The position numbers were made by a program, and so were the translations under genes. A stretch of 64,000 nucleotides of DNA from NCBI GenBank assembly GCA_964019055.1, contig OZ025207.1, positions 8,938,007-9,002,006 of the forward strand, read 5' to 3'. Under the pieces are notes generated by a model that saw nothing but the letters and a program-made list of their open reading frames with translations, searched no databases and was not told the DNA's origin. The stretch comes from Anthopleura xanthogrammica (lineage: Eukaryota; Cnidaria; Anthozoa; Actiniaria; Actiniidae). Position 1 is the first letter of the stretch. Every line of letters starts with the position of its first letter. This document shows positions 45,305-57,100 of this stretch, one piece after another.

Positions 45305-46531
45305 ATGGCAAACAGCAACTCTAATGTATCAAACAATGGCACAGGCAGCTTCTTCGGCGATCGCTCTGATGCCACCATTGTTGCCCAGTGGCTGTCGCTT
45401 GCTGTTCTTGGCGTCATCATTGTCTTTGGTAACCTCGCCTCTATCATAACTTTCGTCAAGACCCCGTCTCTTCGCAAAAAGCCTCACTACCTCATAATAA
45501 GTCTATCAGTAGCAGATCTCTTCGTGGGCATGGTAGACTTCATGGCAACTTACTACTTTTCCAGCGAAAGAAAGACAGATCTTTTCTTGATGTCGCTGGA
45601 GGTCCTGGATCATTTGTTTGCAGTCGCTTCCCTTCTGACCCTAGCAATGATATCAGTGGAACGGTTTCTTGCAGTTAACTATCCTTTCCATCATCGCAGA
45701 CTACAATTTAAAGTCTATATTTTGCTGATAGCTTTCCCTTGGGTAGCAGCAGTTATAGGAACTATTTTGGATAGTTTGTCAGTTGCAATGATCATTGGCA
45801 CTAATGTTTGTCATTATCTTACTCTCATTCTCCCTGCAGTCGCCCTCGTTATCATTTTCTTTTCGTACATTGGGATCGGAACCAAAACATGCCAAAAAAG
45901 CCACCACATTAAAAATCAAGCTGTACGTGACCGAAGGCTAGTTGTCACACTCCTTATTGTCACGGTGGCCTCTCTCGTGACATGGTTACCCCATCAAATT
46001 TTTTACATCATTTTCTTTTTTTGTAAAACATGTGGACGTCCGACCTTAGAGGCGTTGTTTGTAACAAAATTCCTGCAGTTTGCTAATTCTGGGCTCAATG
46101 TATTTATTTACATTGCACGCATACCTGACTTCCGCACAGCATTCCTTGCACTGTTTTGTGGAAAAGTCAAATCTAACAACCCGGGAAGCGCCACGCGAAG
46201 TGCTAAGGTGGAGTCATCATCTGGAATTGCTAATAGCGGTTTTGCAAACGATAAGTCTTACGAAGATAGCAAATCCAAATTTCAAAATGGCAAAGTTGCT
46301 GAAACAAAATTGCAGAAGTTACAGACAGAAAGCCTCGTTGATGCTTGTGACTACGAAAAAGGAAAATGCAGGGTGTCAAACACTAACCAGTCAAATATGA
46401 AGCAAGGAGCGTTATATGAGACAGCAACGGATGACGTTCCATGGGGAAAACCTGGTCAGAATGCGTTCAAAAGCGTTGGAACACTGGAAAGAGCTGATGA
46501 CACAAGATACTCAGGAGATACCAGACTTTGA
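45305..46531 (+). CDS. Orphan class A (rhodopsin-type) GPCR
   Basis: A single-exon frame of 408 residues from ATG 45305 (MANSNSNVSNNGTGSFFGDR); the frame extends 13 codons upstream but without an ATG. A possible acceptor (ATTGGCAG) lies just upstream. The N-terminus has N-glycosylation sequons (NVS, NGT). Seven TM segments are visible: TM1 with GN (VIIVFGNLASIITF), TM2 LSVADLF, ERF in place of DRY (SVERFLAVNYPF), TM4 AFPWVAAVIG, TM5 LILPAVALVIIFFSYIGIG, TM6 TWLPHQIFYI (the CWxP motif with T for C) and TM7 NSGLNVFIY in place of NPxxY. A long hydrophilic tail of about 110 residues is rich in S, K and N. These are the features of the large single-exon amine/melatonin-like receptor expansion in cnidarians. 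The ligand cannot be told. Confidence 0.92.
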   Translation: MANSNSNVSNNGTGSFFGDRSDATIVAQWLSLAVLGVIIVFGNLASIITFVKTPSLRKKPHYLIISLSVADLFVGMVDFMATYYFSSERKTDLFLMSLEVLDHLFAVASLLTLAMISVERFLAVNYPFHHRRLQFKVYILLIAFPWVAAVIGTILDSLSVAMIIGTNVCHYLTLILPAVALVIIFFSYIGIGTKTCQKSHHIKNQAVRDRRLVVTLLIVTVASLVTWLPHQIFYIIFFFCKTCGRPTLEALFVTKFLQFANSGLNVFIYIARIPDFRTAFLALFCGKVKSNNPGSATRSAKVESSSGIANSGFANDKSYEDSKSKFQNGKVAETKLQKLQTESLVDACDYEKGKCRVSNTNQSNMKQGALYETATDDVPWGKPGQNAFKSVGTLERADDTRYSGDTRL

Positions 46532-47039
46532 GAAAAGGCTGAATAGAAAGTTACCCAAATGAGAACATTTGATTAACAAGAAATGTAAAAAGGCATCTTC
46601 GCTTGATGTCTGGTGTAAAATTCATTTTGATCAGACCAGGAAAAGGTTTTCAATTCGCTAGATGAACATGAGAAGTGTGGTGAATAAAAAACTACTGGGA
46701 AACACCTTAATTAAGGAGCTTAAGGAACGTTCGTTTTTATCTAAAGACGCTAATTAAAAGTAATCTCCAGAAATCTATGAAACCAAATTCCTTCGTACAA
46801 AGGTACATAAAGTTACTTAAATAAGAACATTCACCTAAGAAGATGAGATTGAAATCTAAAAATGTTAACGTAATCTTCATTAAGCTTCAATGAGCAAATC
46901 CTTTCTATGAAGGAAAGTTGAGGGAAAGAATAGCCAAATAAATTAGGAAAGACCAGCGGCCTGATCATAAGACTTCAGTGGGGAAGACACACTATAAAGT
47001 GTCTTAATTTAAACTGCATGATAATATAGTATTACATAC
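46532..47039. other. GPCR 3' flank
   Basis: AT-rich sequence, probably 3' UTR and intergenic. AATAAA-like words occur near 46684 and 46937 (GAATAAAAA, CAAATAAATTAGG). No gene. Confidence 0.4.
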
Positions 47040-47272
47040 AGTACTAGTTATAAAATGGTTTCGAGTAGCATACTGTGGAATATCCCATGAGTCACAGGTG
47101 TACAAGTGACGAGTGGGATATTCCACGGTATGCAACGAGAAACCATTGTAGAAAATACAAATGCGTAGATAAAATGCGCAGTGCATGATGGGAAGGAAGA
47201 GTGAAATACGGACGAATATACAACGGCTTTCCTGCTTTCCTGATTGGCTGTATTTTCTATGGTTTGGGATAA
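47040..47272 (-). repeat. Foldback element, family F2, copy 3
   Basis: It begins ACTAGTTATAAAATGGTTTC, keeps GTAGCATACTGTGGAATATC, CATGATGGGAAGGAAGAG and TTCCTGATTGGCTGTATTTT, and ends TATGGTTTGGGATAA. It retains the middle block that copy 2 lacks but has lost part of the palindrome. Confidence 0.65.
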
Positions 47273-47587
47273 ATAACGAAACCTCGCCATTTTGGAGTTC
47301 TTTTTCTCCCCTGTATTTTTTGACGATAATGACACAATATAAAGTGTCTCGACTTGAAATTAACAACAAGATAATGTACACAATCAGTGGAACCTCACCA
47401 TTTCACTCTTCTTTTTTCTGTATTTTTTTAATTGGTAGCAACCCATAATTAAGTGCATTGATTTGAACCAATAAAGTATATAATGGAACCCAAGCTTTTG
47501 ACTGTTTTTTATTAATCAACTAATTTTTAATTATTCATTTTTGGTAATTTGTTGATAGCTCATTCTGTTTTCTTTTTTTTTTCTTTA

Positions 47588-47599
47588 ATAATAATGATA

Positions 47600-47644
<45 letters not shown>

Positions 47645-47702
47645 GTAATGATAATAGTAATAATAATAAAAATATTAATATCGATAATAATAAGAACATA
47701 AT
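47588..47702. repeat. AAT/GAT microsatellite
   Basis: Imperfect (AAT)n and (GATAAT)n. Shortly after, at 47775-47790, there is ATCGAAACGTCAGAC, a motif also present inverted near 54612. Confidence 0.9.
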
Positions 47703-48490
47703 AAGAATATATTTTAAGAACTGTTCATGAATAATTTTTTCCGCTTTGATAATGGTATCAGTCTCGACATCGAAACGTCAGACTTTTTCATTGCTAGTTT
47801 TTTTCTGTTAAAATGATGATGATGATGATAATGATATCAGTAGCTATTATTAATTGTACATAAACCCGAGCAATTTTAAGATTTCAAAGTCAAGAATCTT
47901 CATTTCCATTTTCTTCAGTCTCACATGCATGGTTAGCCATGCCTCGTTGGTATCCTGATTCTTTATCTGTTGTTCCTTTAAGGCTGATATTAATATTGTC
48001 CAATAAGCTGTCCCCCTCGTTTGTCACGTCTGGTTTTTTTTGTAGACGCAAATAATTACTTTATTAAGGACATCTTTCCGCCATTTTTCAAACACGTTTT
48101 AGCGGTTACCATGACAATTTTAAAATCACACTCCCAGCCGAGAGCTTGAAATCACACTATTAAGATGAAATCACACTCCTCTTAGCCAACCAAATTGCAG
48201 GATTTCCTTAGGACATATGTTATATATTATTCAGGTAGACTGTGTTTGGAAAGAATATGGAAACATGCAAGTGTCTAGCCAATTGTTTTTTATAATTACA
48301 CATGCACTAACTGATCAATTCGTACAAAAAAGAAAAACTCATTTGATATAACCTGTATTGGTGGCTCAAAACCGCAATAAGTTTTGTATCACTATCGCGC
48401 GGTAATTCTGAGTCGATAATACAGGTTAACTTTATATTGGCGGCAATATCCCGATACTTAGATGTTATAGGAGAATCGCGATACTGTTAA

Positions 48491-48837
48491 AGGAGCACTT
48501 GGACGAAAATCGATGAAAGTTGGAAAATGACTTGAAACTTGGTTAAACCTATCTATATGGCTCTAATAGTATCCTAGCAACATATTTTCTTCACAGTTAA
48601 AAGTGGTGGGTAAAAATTGTTCATTTTTTTCAGCATCTAAATTGTGAGTAAATGACGTCATTTACTCAACCCTATTGTTCTTTTACCCTTTGAACCAAAA
48701 TTTCTCAACTGCAAGTGGTTCCCAGGCTAAGATTTTCGCAAATCTGGTTTTCATAATCATCATTGAGTAATATTATCCTCAAATATTTGAATTATTCGGA
48801 CTTTCGAAAATGGGGGCGTTTTCATCCAAGTGCCCCT
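48491..48837. mobile_element. MITE with TTAA target site (Kolobok/piggyBac type)
   Basis: The ends are AGGAGCACTTGGACGAAAA on the left and, reversed, AGGGGCACTTGGATGAAAA on the right. TTAA lies directly outside both (48487-48490 and 48838-48841). The centre has a perfect palindrome around TGACGTCA (AAATGACGTCATTT, about 48649-48665). A TTAA duplication with AGG-type ends and no ORF fits a Kolobok-like MITE; piggyBac is the alternative. Confidence 0.75.
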
Positions 48838-48841
48838 TTAA

Positions 48842-49485
48842 TAGCGAACGGTCCCTAAGGTACCAATAATTTATTGTAGGAGATAATAACTAGTGGAGTT
48901 ATAACAGATACGCAAAGATACATTTATTATCTGTGTTTTTTTTGTTTTTTTTTATTGGAGATCGTCCGTCTATAGTTTATTTTTCTATCGAAGCCCTAGG
49001 ATGATTAACTCTAGAACAACGACGACGTAAACATCATAGGTTATTGATAATCATGAACACATGCATGGTCTTAGGTTTAGATTTAGGTTTTCAATTGCCT
49101 AATTTAGCTATGACGTCACATCAAAACAATCTACTGTTTTAACGCTAAGGATCATGGTCGCCAGATGGGGCAAAATACTCGGCAGCAAAACAAATGAAAT
49201 CACAATTATAAGATTTGGTTTTTGATACAGTGGAAAGTGAGGGCAGCTAAATATTCCACTAGATATTCCGAATAAAAAAAGATTTAGCCTAATTTTTTAT
49301 TATTCTCGTCCATGTAAACAAGCCGTGACGTCATAATGAAATAGGGCAATTAAATAAAGGTATTGTTGTAAATAACAGTTAAGATATCGCCCCCATCTTG
49401 GCCCAAAAACAGCAAGCAATACTTTGAAAATACGGCCTAATTAACTTGAATTGGTTATCAGTAACATAGTATATCTTTTGATAAC
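48842..49485. other. Intergenic DNA, no gene seen
   Basis: Mixed AT-rich sequence with several TGACGTCA-type words (e.g. near 49115 and 49328). No supported feature. Confidence 0.5.
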
Positions 49486-49487
49486 AA

Positions 49488-50370
49488 TAGTAATAATAAT
49501 AACTTTATGATCCAACTTCATAAAACTGTACAATTGATTTACATAAGATATAGAGAAAACTACGACTTAAAGATATATACACTGTAGAATACTAAGAAAC
49601 TGAACATGACTCGCGACATGGTCTGAACTAAGAATCCATATGAATATAACATTTGCTTATCTGATTAATTCATTGATTCAAAAAATTAAAACTAATAATA
49701 TTGTGTTATCCTAATTTGCTGCAGTGCCCTTGGAAAAAAAACACTATTTTCATGTCTGTCAGTGCCAGAGAATTGAAGGGCAAACTCTGATAGCAGCGTT
49801 TTGGTCGGAGATTGTAACTACAATATCTAATTTCTAGTGCTCTGTCGTGAAGGGCATGATCTGAGTCACTGATAATATTCTTGAATTTTCTTCTCTTCTT
49901 TCCTCTAAGGTCGGAAGATGTACTTTTGGAAGGCCAATGATCCTCAGGCATCTTCTCTGAACACGCTCTAATTCCTTCTTTAGGTATAAGGGAATCCCAG
50001 CCCATACTGGGGCACCGTATTCCAAGATAGGTCTTACCTTGGTGGTATAGACACTGAGACCCAACTCGGTCGGCAGTTTTGCCCTTCTGCAACATTCTCG
50101 TATGTAGAATATTCTTTTGGAAGCCTTCTTTGGGATACAGCCAACATAAGCCTTCCACTTTAAGTCATTCTGGAAATATACGCCTAACAGTTTGAGCTGT
50201 TGTACCCTTTCGATGCTTGTTGCACCAATTTGGAGCTGCGGGGGTTCTAGGGTTTGGGGAAAGTTAATCTTTAGTCTTCTTTGCATTTAGCATCATCTTA
50301 TTGTCATCAGCCAAGGATTTTACATAATTAAGCAAACTTTGCATAGCGCTGATCTCGCCATGCAGTATAT
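49488..50370 (-). pseudogene. Non-LTR retrotransposon 3' end (reverse transcriptase remnant)
   Basis: Minus-strand segments in two or three frames give the C-terminal RT region. They are MQSLLNYVKSLADDNKMMLN, then (shifted) LQIGATSIERVQQLKLLGVY, KASKRIFYIRECCRRAKL, VYTTKVRPILEYGAPVWAG, KELERVQRRCLRIIGLP, then (shifted) YNLRPKRCYQSLPFNSLALT. This order is typical of CR1/L2-like elements. The 3' end carries a TTATTATTATTA tail (49488-49502 read on minus). Frameshifts near 50283 and 49860 and 5' truncation make it dead. RT palm motifs are absent. Confidence 0.8.
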
Positions 50371-51067
50371 CATTGATATACGTCGCCATTCTGGCTACGG
50401 GAGAAAGGATGACTCTACTGCTAATGCTTATTTATTTATTTATTTATCTATTTATTTATCTATTTATTACACTTTTATTGAGGGTATCACTTATCACTTA
50501 TCACGTATCACTCGGACCTCTTGCACTAACCAACTGTGCCATCCTTACTTCTTTAAAACTCTGTTTTTTCCCTGGTGTCTACTGGAGTATGTAAACAAAA
50601 GACTTAGCCCTGGCACTGACTAGGGTCACCCTAAAAATAACTTTATGCAATATAACCATAACCATAAAAGGTTTGTACATATAGTGAAAGAGGCCTTTTA
50701 GCATCAAATCAGTTGCAGTTCACTGAAAAGTTTGTGACAAGAACAAGGACCTCCGTCATTATACATTCAAATCAAGCACCTTAGTTATCAAGATCAATCA
50801 GAACCTCGGGCAGCATATTGATAGTTGAATTTGTATTAAAATATGTCGACTGGAAACACTTAATGACTGACGTCACAGATTGGTTAAGTGTCAGTGATAA
50901 CATTACTAACAAATAAACACTAGACGGTGTGTTTAGTTCTGTTTGGTTTTGTACGATAGGTATGTAAGGTAAAGGGCAAGAGGCCAGTTACAAAGGCGTC
51001 TGGTTGTACAACAATCATTAGATTGTGGTCAAAGTTGTTCAAAGCAGCACTACTGCATCTGTCCGCC
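50371..51067. other. Upstream region of the SRCR gene
   Basis: It contains a short (TTTA)n run at 50430-50470 and otherwise unremarkable DNA. The last 150 bp include the probable 5' UTR. TGACGTCA lies at about 50868. No separate gene. Confidence 0.45.
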
Positions 51068-51128
51068 ATGGGAAGAAAAGCATTTTACCTGCAGTTTCTG
51101 TTGTTTTGGATAGCCTTACTGGACTTTG
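51068..51128 (+). CDS. Signal-peptide exon of the SRCR gene
   Basis: ATG in CCGCCATGG context (Kozak-like), product [20 protein letters not shown], donor CTTTG|GTAAGT, phase 1. The charged start and hydrophobic core form a classic signal peptide. Phase 1 fits the first SRCR exon. Confidence 0.85.
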
Positions 51129-54100
51129 GTAAGTCTCTTTTTACTTCTTTTAATAAAGGAGTTTTCTCGAAAGAAAGTTCAAATTTATCATTCGTATTTG
51201 GTTTCCATTACAACAAAGGATTTTTGTTGTTGCTGTTAGACGGCCGTAAAAAAATAATGGCCTAAAAAGTTTTTAAAAAAAAGAATGAGGTCCGGATCAC
51301 AAATGCGTGACTGTCCAAAATTACTTTAGGTCAACTTAATTCTTGTACTGTATCTATCTAGTTCAGTAGTGTTCCTTCATTTGGCAACAGTTAGAGGGTA
51401 TGACATCAAAGGCTGTAAATCGATTTGTCAGTCCCATGCCAGCGAGGTGGAATAATGCCAGCAAAATGAAATTCGCATTTGTTCCTATGAATTTAGCTTT
51501 TTGTATTTCCTGTGAAGACGGGAAAAAATTATACTACGAAACGGAGTCAAAATCTGCTAAAAGCTGTCAATTCATAAGCAAAATCAAAACAAACACCAAA
51601 CACGAAAAAAAAACGTACTTTAATATCACCATGTTATACATTGACACCTAGCGTTCGTCTTAAAAAAATCTAAATATGCCAACGAATTGGAAGTAATGAG
51701 ATTTAAAATTAGATAGAAGTCGAACGAAAACACTTATTGGATTCAGTTTGCAGCAGGCAATTCGTCGCTCCGACGTCCCGCCACATAATTACGCACAACC
51801 GTCACAACGAAACTATGTACACTTCCTAATATGGAGGGTAAACCAGTCAAACCTGTTTAGAACAAAGGAATTGACGCACTTCCGTAACAAACTAAAAACT
51901 CCTAAAACTCCTCTATGTTAGCTAACTTCGTTGGCAATTATACGAACCTAGTACCGAAGAGCACAGATGCCAAAACTGTAATTCGAGACGGAAAATTATT
52001 TGCTTGCAATCATTGTTAGGGATTCCAGGGTTCCATGATATCTGGGGCCTATGGCATGGTATACAAAATTGATACGAGATGCGGGAATCGAGTCCAATAT
52101 CAACAAATTATTATTGCAACTAAGACTAAGGTTCAAAGTCGAACTTCACATGAGCCATACGCATTCTAAACAATAAGTTCTAGTTATATAAAATTCCGGA
52201 CGTTTGATCTTGATCAACTCAATGGGTTACCAACTCCGCATTAAAAGAAAACAGCTAGGAGAAGCTTGGGTAAACCTAGTGTTTATTGTTATTCACTTGA
52301 ATGACATGTACAAGACTCGCCGACTTTTTTTTAGGACAACAGCGGAATTGTTATTCGTTTTCTTGTTCGCTAATTTTTCTAATTATTCAGCCGCAGCTAG
52401 AATTGTCCGTCATTGATTATTATTTTTAAGAAATCATTAAAAAAAAAAATGTTTTTGATCACTATGAGAATTTATATCTTGTACTGCCGTTACAGGATTA
52501 TTTTCAGTTGGGGCATTCAGCCTCCACAATTCCTATATATGTTCATTGAAATAGGTGTATATGTTTCTTATCTGTTCTGCTGGATGTATGCATTTACGAA
52601 GGCTCATGTTAAGTTTGGACGACTCCGAGAACCCGGAGAAAAAACCTTCATAGCAAGGGAGATGACAACACATCAAACAAACTCAGCTCACATATGATCC
52701 AACCAACTTATCTTGTTACTTACTTCTACTAAGTCCAGGCCGAGTTCGACAAAGAGCGCGTTTGATTACCACGATGATATCTCAAGAAGCATGCAATTCT
52801 TCTATTTTGAGATCTGTAAGGGCAATATATATTACAGGGACCGCGGAGCATAATTTTGATTGGGGAGGGGGGGCTTATAATTTTGATTTGGGGGAGGGGG
52901 GGGGCAACGACCACCAAATACTGGAAGACCTATGGGGCTTGGAGGCATGCTCCCATTATAGTCCCCCAGCCTCCCCCCCCCCCCCCCTGCTCCGTGGTCC
53001 ATGTATTACTTTGCAAAGTTAAACTCCGAAAAAAGGTGAGTTACAAAAATGAGAAAATGACATCCGCATGCAAACGGACAAAAGACAAATGAAAGCAAGC
53101 AAGCAAATGAGGTGTATGAATGGAACCACAATACTATCCGAACATTTGCTCAACCTCGTCCAATAATTGCTTATTATTCATCCATTATCATTAAATGCAC
53201 TCAATTTTAAATGTGATTACTTTGATACACTGACAACTTAATTGTTTTGTGATCAATAGGTTCTGCTTCCGTAAGAATACGTCTTAATGGTACTAACTCA
53301 TCATCGGGTCGGGTTGAAGTGCAGTACCATGGAGTATGGGGTACTATCTGTGATGACAACTGGTCCTTAGACAACGCTCACGTGGTATGCAGGATGCTTG
53401 GTTTTGCAAGAGCATTTCTAAATAAGGGATTTGGACAAGGAACTGGACAGATTTGGCTAGATGACGTATCGTGTAAAGGGACCGAGACGTCTATTGACGA
53501 ATGCAGTCATAGGGGATGGGGAAGTCACAACTGTGGTCACCACGAAGACATTGGTGTTGTGTGCACTAACGGTGGGTAAAACAGCCTGTGCAGAATTTGG
53601 TTATAGCTAGGGTTATCGGTTTTACAGAATACTTAGATATATCACAAAGAATGCTTTTTTTTTTTTTTTTATTATAATGCAATCGAAATCTCAACGATGG
53701 ATGTAGCTTCCGCCGTTTTCCTGGTTAATGTTGCAAAAATAAAGATTTACATTGAAAAAGGATAGTCACAAAGGTCCCTTGCGAGTTTAGATCTTCTTTC
53801 CGTCTTTCTAAGATCTAAAACGTTTCTGTAAGCATAGCATGACATACGCTTGAGGCATAAGGCAATGGAAAACTTCGGTCCATAACTTACGGTACAGACC
53901 GAGCAAACGAGGTTAATAAGAGCTGCCGTATGTATGTCGTTTGTAGGTTACCCTAACATTGCTGTTCGAATGGTTAATGGCAGTCTTCCGCATGGTGGGC
54001 AAATAGAAATACGTTATCATGAAGTTTGGAAGCTGTTGTGTGATAATTACTGGAGTTTACAAGATGCTCATGTCGCTTGTAGAATGCTGGGATACAGTCA

Positions 54101-57100
54101 GGGTGCTGCATTTGCTGTTCAAGGATACCAAATCACTACTGGTGATGCATGGGATACACAGATCAGCTGCAGTGGTACCGAGACCTCTATTGATAAATGT
54201 AAAGTCAAACACTGGGGTGAAAAAGATTGTTTAAGAAACTACCGAGCTGGTGTTGTTTGCCTCAGTAAAGGTATATAGTTGCAAGAACGTTGTCATGCAA
54301 AAAAAAATAGAAATTAATTATTTTTGCAAAAGGTGTAGTATTATTTCACTCTTAACGTGTTTTAAAGGTAAAAACTGACATTTTTGAGATTATCGTTTTA
54401 TACTAAAAGAGATATTCTCATCACTCTAGGAGATTTAGAATCTAAATAGAAAAAAAAATGCCATTTTGTCATGTTGCTATCATTCTTATTTTTATATTAC
54501 AGCGTTCTTGCTATTACAATAAGTATTTATCGAAGTAACAGTAGAAGAAACAATATTTGTATTATGATCATCCGGGTGGATGTAGTCCTGAGAAGGACTG
54601 TTTGATGTGACTGACGTTTCGACAACCTGAGCGGAAGTCATCTTCAGAGTCAAGTGAAGGATAAAGTCAGATAGGTCTTATTTATACTGCCACGATTTTC
54701 GGCAATCCTTTTTTTGCTTTGGCGATTTTGGATATTTCTGCTATCTTCCCTTTTTTTTATTTTATTTAATTTATTTAGATTTGGCTTCAGAGTAAGATTT
54801 TAACTTAACATCAAGCAAATTCCTCAGCAAACGTAGGTCATAGAAAGCTGAAAATATGTTTTTTTTTTATGTATTTATTATTCTTAGAACAAGTTTCTAA
54901 TGTAGCTGTTCGCCTGGTGAATGGAAGCACTCCAAATCAAGGTCGAGTAGAGGTTCGATATTATGGAGTCTGGGGAACAGTTTGTGGTCGCTATTGGGGA
55001 ATTGGTCATGCTCACGTGGTTTGTCACATGCTGAAGTACAGCAAAGCCCTAAACATAACAAAATCAAAAAGTCCAGGAAGTGGTCTTATACTATTGGAAC
55101 ATTTCTTATGTAGTGGGTTTGAAGATTCACTTGAAAACTGCTGGAAACAAGGATGGACTCCATACAATTGCCGCCATAATGAAAATGTTGAAGTTACATG
55201 TGAAAACGGACCAAGAGGTAAGTATGTCAGTATCATCAATAAAAAAAGAACTTTTTAAAAGACGTTAGCATTGATTATGGGAAGGGGTTTTTATAGTATC
55301 TGAGAATATATCTGAGTTTATAGTATCTGCAGATCAAAATTTTGCAAATATTTCCATGAGATTAAAAATTATTGTAGTTAGCCGTTTTTCGGAGGGAGGA
55401 ACTCAATACAAGAAAAACCCGTAGAAAACTCCCTTGAATCATGTAAGAGAACTAACAAATTAACTATATTCACATGTAAAGCCGAGTCTAGGAATTGAAC
55501 CTGAGAACCCAGAGGTGCGTGGAAAATGCACGGACTTTTAATGGTGTCTATGACAGGGACCGCGGAGCATAATTTTGATTGGGGGGGCTAATAATTTTGT
55601 TTGGGGGGGGGGGGGGCTAACGACCACCAAATACTGGAAGACCTAGGGGGTTTGGGGGCATGCTCCCATTATTGGGGGGGGGGGCTGTAGCCCCCCAGCC
55701 CCCCCTGATCCGCGGTCCCTGTATGAATAGCTGAATGAAACCTCATTCAGGGAAGCTGAGTTGTATAATAAGGTGTCATCAGGAAACATGTCACTGGAGC
55801 AATAGAGGGTCTCTGGTATATCATTCACATAGAGTAGAAATAAAAGCGGTCCTAGGATACTTCTCTGGGGTACACCAGTTAACACCTTGGCCGAGTCGGA
55901 GTTAGAACCGTCGATAACTAAACGCGTCTATTAGCTAAGAAATCACTTAGCCAGTTCATGTTCTGACCTCAAATTTGGTATTGTTGAATCTTATATAATA
56001 GGCGGTTATGGGGAACAGAGTCAACAGCTTTCTCAATTTAAGGTCTAAGAATACTACATCAGTGATTTTACCGTTAGCCAGAGCTGTAGCACAGATGTGA
56101 AATAGGTGAATAGGTTGAGATGTACATGAAAGACCGGATCGGAAACCATATTTAACATTGGATTTACTTTTTCTTTTAGACTCTTCTTTTAGATAAAAAT
56201 TAACCATCAGAAGCTTCCTGATTGGCCCTCAAAATAACAAAGGAATACACCGGAAGTATAAATTTTACTAGCAAATAAACTTGATCGCATGAAAAAATAT
56301 CATTTGCGTTTAGGATTTTAAAAGGAGTCAATCAACGAGTGTACGTGGTTCCAGTAACTTTTATTTAAATCCGATTTTTTTTTTATTCCCTACATATGTA
56401 TACTTATTCAAGTCGCTTTGTAGCTGGGTAGCTTTTGCCTTATCAATCAATCAATAAAATAAATAAAAAAATAAATAAATATTTTGATCTGACGTACAAA
56501 TGTTTTTTCCAGCTCATCCAAATGTCAGTGTTCGACTGGTTAACGGCAGTTTTGCATATGCTGGTCAGATAGAAATGCGTTATTATGATGTATGGAAGCC
56601 TGTTTGTGATAATTATTGGACTAAGAACGATGCAGATGTCACATGTAGAATGCTGGGATACAGTCAGGGTGCTGCAATTCCTGTTCGAGGATACAAAACA
56701 ACTAATAATGATTATGCATGGGATACACAGATCAGCTGCAGTGGTACCGAGACTTCTATTGAAAAATGTAAAGTCAAACACTGGGGTGAAAAGGTTTGCT
56801 CAAGTGGCTACAGGAGCAGAGTTGGTGTGCTTTGCCTCAGTAAAGGTAAAGATATCAACAAGAAAAGAACTACAAATAATTAAAGAAAGAAAGAAAGAAA
56901 GAATGAATGCATGAATGGATGGATGGATGGATGGATGGATGGATGGATGGATGGATGGATGGATGGATGGATGGATGGATGGATGGATGGATGGATGGAT
57001 GGATGGATGGATGGATGGACGAATTGATGGATGAATGAATGGATGAATGAATGGATTGATGGAAGAATGGAAGAATGGATGGATGGATGGATGGATGGAT

